From assembly GCA_947063675.1 (NCBI GenBank), contig CAMSTM010000008.1:1-42813 (forward strand): a stretch of DNA of 42,813 bases, in the 5' to 3' direction. Below are positions 8,473 to 16,110 of the stretch, one piece after another (within the stretch, counting starts at the first letter, position 1; each line of letters starts with the position of its first letter). The notes beneath the pieces are model-generated. The model saw nothing but the letters and a program-made list of their open reading frames with translations, made no database searches and had not been told where the DNA came from. The translations under genes were made by a program, and so were the position numbers. Source of the stretch: an uncultured Lachnospiraceae bacterium. GTDB lineage: Bacteria > Bacillota > Clostridia > Lachnospirales > Lachnospiraceae.

Positions 8473-11361
8473 ATGAGGAATATCGAAGCTGTCATCCAGA
8501 GATTAGGATATCACAGGTCAAAAAAATTATTCTATTTATCTGATATTGATAAAAGAACTGAATTATCATGGCATGACAGAAGAGTATTGAGGGAATTGTC
8601 TCCTTATGCTGTATATATTGTAGACGGTAGTATACTTACAGCTTTTTTTGACGATTTAAATATTCGCGGGGATATGGATATCCAGGTAAAGATATGGAAT
8701 GCACAAATTCCGGTTGTTATTTCTGATGAAGGTAATTACATCAAAATCTATAATGGAAAGGGAATGGTTTTAGATTCAGGTAAAAAAATCAGGTTGCGGG
8801 ATATTGTTGAATTTGATTTGAGCCAATGTGATGAAAAAAATGCATTTTCGTATTGGAATGTGACTAATAGTTTATCATTAGAGATTTACGAGAATAGCAT
8901 GGGCAAAAAAAGTTTAAATGAATTTTTAATAGATAATCTCAGATATATTACCCAAAGATTGAAAGATGAATATCAGATTTCTTTTGCAAATAAGTTAATG
9001 CTGAGAGTATTGCTTATTCGATATTTGGTTGATCGCGGTGTTAATATTGGGTACATGGATCTTAACGGGGATGTTAAGCATTCACAGGAGGTATTCCTGC
9101 AGATTGTTCAAAATAAAGATAGTTTTTTTGAACTGGTCAGATATTTAAAAGAGAGATTTAATGGTAATCTGTTTGAAGTGGATGAGCAAAAGGAAAAGAG
9201 CGAAATAACCAAAGAAGCTCTTTCTATGCTGCATAATTTTTTGACTGCAAAGGAAGAGTTGAAAACGGGACAATTGTGCCTGTTCCCTTTTTACGACTTT
9301 AATATTATTCCAATTGACTTAATAAGCAATATCTATGAAATACTGTTAGGGAAAGAAAAGCAGGATAAAGATAAGGCATTTTATACGCCGGAATATTTGG
9401 TGGATTATATCGTAAATCGAACAGTTGGAAAATACCTTGTTAATAAGAATGAGTGTAAGGTATTGGACCCTTCTTGTGGGTCAGGTATTTTTTTGGTTAA
9501 ATCACTTCAAAAGATATTGGAGCGTAATGCTGATTTGAATGGTTTTATACAGGATAAAGATAGAATTAATGCGTTGGTTAAAGAAAATATATATGGGATA
9601 GATTATAATGAGGAAGCAGTGGATGTTACAATTTTTTCGATTTATGTGACGCTTTTTGACTACCAGAATCCCAGAAGTTTAGAACAGTTTAGATTGCCTT
9701 TGCTAAAAAATGAAAACATTCTTTTTGGCGATTTTTTTGATGAAGAAAAAATGAGGGCAATTGAAAAGGTAAATTTTAAATTTATCTTAGGAAATCCGCC
9801 ATGGGGAAGTGTTAAACAGCAGAATTATAAAAAATATTGTGCAGATAGGGAGGTTATTGCACAAAACGGAGAAATTTGTGTTGCTTTTTTGCTAAAGGTT
9901 CAGGAAATTGGTGATTCGGATACGGAATGCAGTTTGGTGATTCCGTCAAAAATATTGTATAAGGGAAAGAGGCCTTCTATAGCTTTAAGAAAAATGCTGT
10001 TAATTGATACACAGCTGGAACAGGTGTTAGAACTCTCGGCTGTAAGGAAACAAATTTTTAAAGGCGCAATAGCTCCGGCAGCCGTGATTTCTTTTCTATG
10101 CAAAAAAAGCAGCCGGAATCATAAAGTGGAATATATAAGTTTAAAACCCAATAAATACTTGAAGTTATTTGGAATAATTATGATTGAACCCAATGATGTT
10201 AAGTATGTAAACCAGACATTATTCTTAGAGTATGATAATTTGTGGAAGATACTGGTTTATGGCGGGTATTGGGATTTTGAACTTTTAAGCGGTATGAATG
10301 AAAAGTTTAGAACAATTAAGAATATTGCAGTGGAACATAATTTGATAATGAAAAAAGGACTCCAGGATAACGATGGTGATAAAAAGGACTCTTCGCATCT
10401 GGTTGGAAGAAAAATTTTGGATTCTGATGAAGCGGTTGAACATTTCTGTTTGAATTACAATGTTTATTCAATTTTTAACAAAAAGAAAATACATCGCCCC
10501 AGAACACCGGAGATATATAATGCACCGTATGTCCTTTTTAAGAAAGGATTAGACTGTTCAGACTATTCTATAAGGGCAGTATATACAGAAAAAGACTTCC
10601 TTTATAGAGAAACGATAAACTGTATAAAAGGTACAAAAAACGATAAAAAGATTTTGTTAAATTTATGTGGCATACTCAACTCTGCATTATTTTCCTATTT
10701 CAATTTAATGCTGGGTTCTTCGGCAGGAATAGAGAGAGAACAGGTTTTTCTGGAAGAGTTAGCCAATTATCCATATGCGTATAGTGACGAGCTTGTTGAA
10801 CTGGTTCAGGAAATTCAGCAAGAAGGCGGTAGTGAAAATAGTAAAGAATTACGAGACAAATTAAACAAATGTGTTATGAAGATGTATGGTCTGCAAGATA
10901 ACTGGTTTGTTGATTATGCTTTATCTGTCCAGATTCCGATACTTTGTGGAACTTACCAAGAGACGAAATGCAGTATAAAAGGGATGAGGGACTATGCATC
11001 AATATTTTGTAAGATATGGGATGAACATTTCTCACAAAGTGAAGTGTACAACGCAATAAATATTTATCCGGACATTAAAGGAAAATTTGCTGCTATAGAA
11101 GTAAAATTTTCTTTTGAGAAAATGGCAGAGAGCGTTCGTGTGTTAGATAATATTGACGATGATATTAGTCTGCTTACTGATTTTATGATTTATCAGTTGA
11201 ATGACTGTTTTTATCAAACAAAAAATATTATAGAATTTTTGGATGACTCATTCGTAATTGTAAAATCTATTGAGTCTAAGAATTGGCATCCTGCAATGGC
11301 TGTGAAAGATAGTCATAAAGCGTTGAATGCAGTACTTCTGGGAAAGGGGGACTGCAGATGA
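8473..11361 (+). CDS. Eco57I-type N6-adenine DNA methyltransferase (restriction-modification)
   Basis: A 962-residue protein with the AdoMet motif I VLDPSCGSGIFLVK (near residue 330), preceded by AFYTPEYLVDYIV, and the catalytic motif IV GNPPWG near residue 441. This is the layout of gamma-class N6-adenine methylases of the Eco57I/type IIG kind. The C-terminal part (IHRPRTPEIYNAPYVLFKKG ... GILNSALFSYFNLMLG) resembles the TaqI-like specificity domain that reads the target. No PD-(D/E)XK signature is seen in its own N-terminus, so cleavage is probably supplied by the overlapping downstream gene. Start ATG follows GGAGG by 6 nt. Target sequence unknown. Confidence 0.88.
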   Translation: MRNIEAVIQRLGYHRSKKLFYLSDIDKRTELSWHDRRVLRELSPYAVYIVDGSILTAFFDDLNIRGDMDIQVKIWNAQIPVVISDEGNYIKIYNGKGMVLDSGKKIRLRDIVEFDLSQCDEKNAFSYWNVTNSLSLEIYENSMGKKSLNEFLIDNLRYITQRLKDEYQISFANKLMLRVLLIRYLVDRGVNIGYMDLNGDVKHSQEVFLQIVQNKDSFFELVRYLKERFNGNLFEVDEQKEKSEITKEALSMLHNFLTAKEELKTGQLCLFPFYDFNIIPIDLISNIYEILLGKEKQDKDKAFYTPEYLVDYIVNRTVGKYLVNKNECKVLDPSCGSGIFLVKSLQKILERNADLNGFIQDKDRINALVKENIYGIDYNEEAVDVTIFSIYVTLFDYQNPRSLEQFRLPLLKNENILFGDFFDEEKMRAIEKVNFKFILGNPPWGSVKQQNYKKYCADREVIAQNGEICVAFLLKVQEIGDSDTECSLVIPSKILYKGKRPSIALRKMLLIDTQLEQVLELSAVRKQIFKGAIAPAAVISFLCKKSSRNHKVEYISLKPNKYLKLFGIIMIEPNDVKYVNQTLFLEYDNLWKILVYGGYWDFELLSGMNEKFRTIKNIAVEHNLIMKKGLQDNDGDKKDSSHLVGRKILDSDEAVEHFCLNYNVYSIFNKKKIHRPRTPEIYNAPYVLFKKGLDCSDYSIRAVYTEKDFLYRETINCIKGTKNDKKILLNLCGILNSALFSYFNLMLGSSAGIEREQVFLEELANYPYAYSDELVELVQEIQQEGGSENSKELRDKLNKCVMKMYGLQDNWFVDYALSVQIPILCGTYQETKCSIKGMRDYASIFCKIWDEHFSQSEVYNAINIYPDIKGKFAAIEVKFSFEKMAESVRVLDNIDDDISLLTDFMIYQLNDCFYQTKNIIEFLDDSFVIVKSIESKNWHPAMAVKDSHKALNAVLLGKGDCR

Positions 11362-12011
11362 AAGGGATATTAAATGAGAATATACTGCAGGCATTATATC
11401 GGGCAAATTTTGAGAAAATTATAAACTATATTCTTGGCATATGTGAACTGGTTGTAGAAGACTACGAGAAAAAGCAGTTAAAGCTGCCAAACGATGAAAA
11501 TAAAATCAGGAGTATTATGCTCGAAGAATATATGATAAAGCAGAAGAGTATTTATGGTATGTCAGATTATAGGTTTGAGCTTGAAGTGCCGGAGAATTAT
11601 GCTGGAAATGGGCAGCATATTGGAAGAGTTGATATTCGTATCCTTTTAAAAAATGATTTTGAAAAAGAAGATGCGTATTACATTATAGAATGTAAAAGGA
11701 TTGATGGGACATTTGATTTGAATAAAAAATATGTAAAGGAAGGTGTTGCCAGATTTACTACACAAAAATACTCTTCTTATTATGGCAGAAATATAATGCT
11801 TGGATTTATTGTAAAAAAGATTGATGTATCTGCAAATGTCAGGTTGATTGAAAAAATTCAGAATGCAGAGTTGGATCAACATATGCATGGTGGTTTTCAG
11901 CTTATAAAAAGAGATAATATGACAGAGAGCTATAAGTGTATATATCAGATAAAGGCAGGCGAGGTGGAGCTACGTCATATATTTTCGGATTATTCAAGTA
12001 TTATACAATGA
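11358..12011 (+). CDS. PD-(D/E)XK nuclease-like partner of the methylase
   Basis: 217 residues, overlapping the methylase gene by the ATGA tetranucleotide, so the two are translationally coupled. It shows the PD-(D/E)XK pattern: D92 in GRVDIRIL and E111-C-K113 in YYIIECKRIDG, with a Q-containing helix downstream (TTQKYSSYYG). These are the expected catalytic residues of a metal-dependent endonuclease. I infer it is the restriction subunit, or an effector nuclease, working with the adjacent methylase. No family name is claimed: the assignment rests on the motif and the gene pairing. Confidence 0.68.
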   Translation: MKGILNENILQALYRANFEKIINYILGICELVVEDYEKKQLKLPNDENKIRSIMLEEYMIKQKSIYGMSDYRFELEVPENYAGNGQHIGRVDIRILLKNDFEKEDAYYIIECKRIDGTFDLNKKYVKEGVARFTTQKYSSYYGRNIMLGFIVKKIDVSANVRLIEKIQNAELDQHMHGGFQLIKRDNMTESYKCIYQIKAGEVELRHIFSDYSSIIQ

Positions 12012-12303
12012 AAGTCCCGGACAATATGATAGTTTCAGAAGCTAAATGGTAATCCTGTTAAATTATTTTACCATATATGCCGATATAAAAAGCAGTAACA
12101 TTCATCATAAAGCAAGGATTGCGGAAAAGGTTGCATGGAGGCATTTTATACAGGCAGGCAATTATTCAGGCTCGTCACGGCAAATTTTCTGCGGTGACGG
12201 GCTTTTCTATTCCCATGGACAGTAGGCCGGGCGGGCTCGACAGATGTCATTTGGCGAATGTTCCATTGGTATATGAACAGAGGCAATACAGGAGAGGTAG
12301 ACA
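12012..12303. other. Intergenic region between cassette and CDP-glycerol transferase gene
   Basis: No gene is supported here. A weak hairpin (ATGGTAA 12046-12052 with TTACCAT 12068-12074) is followed by the stronger terminator at 12170-12206. A GGAGAGG ribosome binding site for the next gene lies at 12291-12297. A 62-residue frame at 12119-12307 has no recognisable content. Base composition changes near this point, from A/T-rich to more balanced. Confidence 0.5.
12170..12206 (+). terminator. Rho-independent terminator after the nuclease gene
   Basis: GCTCGTCACGGCA (12170-12182) pairs with TGCGGTGACGGGC (12190-12202) across a short A/T loop, with one G-T wobble and one mismatch, followed by TTTT. 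It probably ends the upstream transcript. Because it lies in the leader of the next gene, attenuation is also possible. Confidence 0.65.
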
Positions 12304-14871
12304 ATGACCAGAGAGTGTAAAAACCAGATTTTTAAAACGTGGCAGCTTATTGGAAAGCTGCGGCAGATACTGGAAAAGCAGATGAACACATGGCTGCGGC
12401 CGGAAAAGAAAGAAGAGTATTTAAAATTTCTGGAGGAGTATCAGCAGGCGGTGATTTCTGTGGGCAATACTGTCGACAGGCAGACCAGGGAAGAGGAAAG
12501 CAAATTGGTTATTCCGGGTCTGGAGGAGTACTGTGAAGAGATTTACCAGATGGTAAATTGTACCGGAGGGATTTCTGATTATAGCAGGCAGACAGAGGTT
12601 CTGAAGAATAGACATAGACGCATAACAAGAGCACTGGAAGAGATTCCGGTAAGGACAGAAATGCTTTTTATGCCTTACAAATTCAGTATGTGGGACAGTC
12701 TGGAATCAGTTTATCTTGCGGCTGCCAGGGACGAAAACTGTGACGCTTATGTGATGCCTATTCCTTATGTAGAACAGGATAAAGAGGGAAAAACAGAATG
12801 GAAATTTGAGGGAAGAGACTTTAAGGGAATACCGGTACAGGATTTTGAAGAGTATAATTTTGACGAACACAGGCCGGATGTGGTCTTTATACATAATCCC
12901 TACGATAATTGCAATAATGTGACTTCGGTTCCGGCAGAGTATTACACGGCGGAGATTAAAAAATACTGCCGTTATCTGGTTTATATTCCATATTTTTATG
13001 TAGGTGCGGAGCTGCCGAAAATGCATTTAAGTCTGCCTTCATATAATAATATAGATTATATTGTGGTTCCCTCAAACTTTTCCGTGGAACAGATGAGTCC
13101 TTATGTGCCGAAGGATAAACTTTTACCATTAGGCTCGCCCAAGGTTGACCGGATGCTCATTATGAATGAAAAGAGGGAAGTACCGGAAGCGTTCAGGAGG
13201 CAAATACGCGGGAAAAAAGCGGTTCTGTATAATGTGGGGATTAACGGGCTTTTGCGGAATGGTTTCCGCACAATCTTTAAGATGCGTTATGTGTTTGATT
13301 ATTTTAAGAAGCAAAGCGATTTGGTGTTGTGGTGGCGTCCGCATCCGCTGTTAAAGGCAACGGTGAAGTCTATGAAGCCGGAGCTTTTACCGGCCTATGA
13401 GGAACTGGAGCGGGCATTTTTGCTGGAACGGATTGGGATTTATGACCTTACGCCGGACAGCAACATGGCAATTGCCGCCACAGATGCGTTTTTGGGGGAT
13501 TATTCTTCTCTGGTGTGTTTGTATGGACTTTTAGGCAAACCTATTTTCTTTCTGGATGATTTTTCCATGGCAGAGCCCACAGAGGAAGAAAAGAGGCTGA
13601 TGTGGATATCAGGGCTGATTCGGGAATCTGATGGGAATTTTATTTTTTATTCGCCAGATTACCGCTCCCTTTGCAGGCTTTATGATAAGAGTGGAGAGAT
13701 TGAATTTCTATACCGGATGGACGGAAATTATGCGGGCGGGCAAGCCTATTATTTCGAGGAACCGGAGCGGGCGCAGATGCGTTATTTCCCTGTGGAGAGG
13801 CAGAAGCCTACGGTGGTTTACCATATGGCGGATAAGTCCGTTACGTTGGAAGATGCCCCGGAAAACGAGCTGGATTATACTTTTTACAGTACTATTTGGG
13901 AAGATGGGGAACAGACGATTTTCTGCCCGGGGGCGAAGGAGGAATTTGTATTCCGGAACCGCGTGACAGGAGAAGTAAGCCGGTATGACGATTATGCGAA
14001 AGAGCTGATGCCTTATGTGAAGATGACAGGCGACCATTTGCTGAGAGGAGGAGCTATCCGCGTGGGTGATTATGCCTATATGTTGTCATATCAGACAAAT
14101 AAAATGCTGGAATTTAATCTATTGGGCAAGAGTTGGAAACTGTATGATATCGGAGAGGATGAAATGCGTTTTTCATCTTTCTTCTATGATGGTGTGGATT
14201 TCTGGTTTTTCGCGTGGGATGGCTCCTGTATTGTAAGATGGTATACGGAGGGGCATGAAGCAGAATATTACAGCCGGATGCCGGAGGGATATCTGGGATT
14301 ATGCAGCAGTATGACGTCACCTTATACGCCGGCTTTTGGCCCGGTGGTGCTTTTACCGGAGGAAATTATTGTATTTCCCCATGTCGCCAATATGATTCTT
14401 AAAGTTAACAGGGCAAGCGGAGCAATCAGCGAGTGGCGTCCGCAGCTTTTCTATGAGGAGGGACAGAGGAAGTCTTCTCTGTATAATATAAGTTCTAATT
14501 ATGTTTTTGCCTGTCTCTATGATGAAGGGCATATTCTGGCTCAGACAGCTTACGATGGAAGTCTTCTGGTGATTGATATTGCCACCGGAGAGGTGGAGAG
14601 GAAGAAATGCGTCCTTTCGAAAGAGGCCTATGAGAAGCTGGACAACAGCGTAGAGAGTACTGCCTATCGCACACAGGCATTGTCGCCGTACTATTTTAAA
14701 GAAAACGGGCTGCATCAGAGTCTGGGGGATATGATGCGCTATCTGACAGCCGGTTCGGATTCGCAGAAGGAGCGGCAGAAAAAGGTAAGCGTAGAAGGTG
14801 TTGAGAACGTCAACGGTGAATGTGGTCAGAAAGTATATGAACAAATGAAAAAATTGTTGGAGGTAAAATAG
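12304..14871 (+). CDS. CDP-glycerol glycerophosphotransferase-like protein with propeller-like C-terminus
   Basis: 855 residues. Residues ~115-410 resemble the GT-B fold of CDP-glycerol:polyglycerophosphate transferases: VFIHNPYDN, YLVYIPYFYVG, WWRPHP, and DAFLGDYSSLVCLYGLLGKP, the last close to the TDYSS...GKP signature of TagB/TagF enzymes. Such enzymes add glycerol phosphate to a teichoic-type polymer at the membrane. Residues ~470-790 are repeat-like with aromatic strands (YAYMLSYQTNKMLEFNLLG, DGVDFWFFAWDGSCIVRWY, VIDIATGEVE), suggesting a beta-propeller fused to the catalytic part. A matching cytidylyltransferase lies downstream at 18948. Substrate not proven. Confidence 0.72.
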   Translation: MTRECKNQIFKTWQLIGKLRQILEKQMNTWLRPEKKEEYLKFLEEYQQAVISVGNTVDRQTREEESKLVIPGLEEYCEEIYQMVNCTGGISDYSRQTEVLKNRHRRITRALEEIPVRTEMLFMPYKFSMWDSLESVYLAAARDENCDAYVMPIPYVEQDKEGKTEWKFEGRDFKGIPVQDFEEYNFDEHRPDVVFIHNPYDNCNNVTSVPAEYYTAEIKKYCRYLVYIPYFYVGAELPKMHLSLPSYNNIDYIVVPSNFSVEQMSPYVPKDKLLPLGSPKVDRMLIMNEKREVPEAFRRQIRGKKAVLYNVGINGLLRNGFRTIFKMRYVFDYFKKQSDLVLWWRPHPLLKATVKSMKPELLPAYEELERAFLLERIGIYDLTPDSNMAIAATDAFLGDYSSLVCLYGLLGKPIFFLDDFSMAEPTEEEKRLMWISGLIRESDGNFIFYSPDYRSLCRLYDKSGEIEFLYRMDGNYAGGQAYYFEEPERAQMRYFPVERQKPTVVYHMADKSVTLEDAPENELDYTFYSTIWEDGEQTIFCPGAKEEFVFRNRVTGEVSRYDDYAKELMPYVKMTGDHLLRGGAIRVGDYAYMLSYQTNKMLEFNLLGKSWKLYDIGEDEMRFSSFFYDGVDFWFFAWDGSCIVRWYTEGHEAEYYSRMPEGYLGLCSSMTSPYTPAFGPVVLLPEEIIVFPHVANMILKVNRASGAISEWRPQLFYEEGQRKSSLYNISSNYVFACLYDEGHILAQTAYDGSLLVIDIATGEVERKKCVLSKEAYEKLDNSVESTAYRTQALSPYYFKENGLHQSLGDMMRYLTAGSDSQKERQKKVSVEGVENVNGECGQKVYEQMKKLLEVK

Positions 14872-16053
14872 TTGCTGCAAATCAAAAACGATTATCTGGA
14901 AGCTGTCTTTCATAAGTATTCTCATGTGGTCTTGTTTGGAGGGGGAGCCGTGACTTCTGCAATGCTTGCGGCATACGAAGAACAGGAATTTGCGAAAAAG
15001 ATAGATTATATCCTTGACAATGACAGGAGCCGGGACGGAAAAAGCCTGAGTATAAATGGCCGGGAAATGACTCTGATTTCCCCGGAAAGCTTTGCGGGAC
15101 TCAATTATAAAGATTATGCTTTAATTATTATGCCGGTGTTTTTTCTTGATATTGTCAGGAAAATTGACAGGAATGTCTTGTTTGACGGGATACCTACATA
15201 TATTTATGCTTTTATGATGAACGGGGAAAGGAGAAGAGACTTTTCGCTGAAAACGACGGAACAGATGAAAATTCCTAAGATAATTCATTACTGCTGGTTT
15301 GGAGGAAAGGCGATTCCGGAAAATTATAAAAACAACATTGAGAGCTGGAAAAAATATTGTCCTGACTATGAGATAGTGGAGTGGAATGAGACTAACTATG
15401 ATTTTAAAAAGAATCAGTTTATGTATGATGCATATCTGACAAAGAACTGGGCATATGTGTCAGATTATGCACGAAAAGATGTTGTCTATAATTACGGGGG
15501 AATCTATCTGGATGTAGATGTGGAAATATTGAAGCCATTGGACGATTTGTTATATAATAAATTTTTCATGTGTCGGGATGATGTGGCTAATATAGCAACG
15601 GGTGCCGGTTTCGGTGCGGAAAAGAAGAATGAAATTATAAAATCGCTCAGGGATGATTATGAAAATCACAGATTTATCGATGAGAGCGGGCGGGTTATCG
15701 GAAAGGCATGTGGCAATTATGAAACGGCAAGTATGATAAGATACGGTTACAGGCCGGATAACGAGTGTCAGACAATTGCCGGAGGAAAAATATATCCAAG
15801 AGAAGTTTTATGCCCGGTTAGTTGGATGGGGCTGCCTGACAGTTATACTGACAGGACAGTTGCGGTACATAAATATGACGATTTCTTGGTGGATAAAGAA
15901 GGAAAGGAAAACGCACCGGAACTTCGAAAGGAAATAAGGGGTCTGTTGGAGAGGGCATCGGCAAGAGGGACGCAAGAACCGTTTAAGGTAAGGAGAGAGC
16001 GGGAAGATTTATCGGAGTATATTGCACAGAGAAGGTTGCTGGCTTTGCAGTAA
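14872..16053 (+). CDS. DXD-type sugar transferase (GT32-like) with N-terminal Rossmann module
   Basis: TTG start directly after the previous stop, with GGAGG 8 nt upstream. Residues 1-110 form a variant of the cluster module (HVVLFGGGAVTSAML, DYILDNDRSRDG, YALIIMPVFF). From about residue 131 it is a Gly_transf_sug/OCH1-like enzyme: IPKIIHYCWFGGKAIPENYK, WAYVSDYARKDVVYNYGGIY, and the DVD metal motif near residue 214. Members transfer hexoses to lipopolysaccharide, capsule or teichoic-type acceptors. Translational coupling to the glycerophosphotransferase suggests both act on one polymer. Confidence 0.85.
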   Translation: MLQIKNDYLEAVFHKYSHVVLFGGGAVTSAMLAAYEEQEFAKKIDYILDNDRSRDGKSLSINGREMTLISPESFAGLNYKDYALIIMPVFFLDIVRKIDRNVLFDGIPTYIYAFMMNGERRRDFSLKTTEQMKIPKIIHYCWFGGKAIPENYKNNIESWKKYCPDYEIVEWNETNYDFKKNQFMYDAYLTKNWAYVSDYARKDVVYNYGGIYLDVDVEILKPLDDLLYNKFFMCRDDVANIATGAGFGAEKKNEIIKSLRDDYENHRFIDESGRVIGKACGNYETASMIRYGYRPDNECQTIAGGKIYPREVLCPVSWMGLPDSYTDRTVAVHKYDDFLVDKEGKENAPELRKEIRGLLERASARGTQEPFKVRREREDLSEYIAQRRLLALQ

Positions 16054-16110
16054 TATATAGGAGCAGCCGGGACATGGAGTCACCGGAAACAGAGAAAGGA
16101 CTATACACTC

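Noticed and set aside
12119-12307. 62-residue plus-strand frame
   Set aside because: It runs through a terminator hairpin, shows no protein-like pattern and lacks a good ribosome binding site.
14353-14925. 190-residue minus-strand frame over the end of the glycerophosphotransferase gene
   Set aside because: Low-complexity Ile/Phe/Leu-rich translation opposite a well supported gene, with no signature residues.
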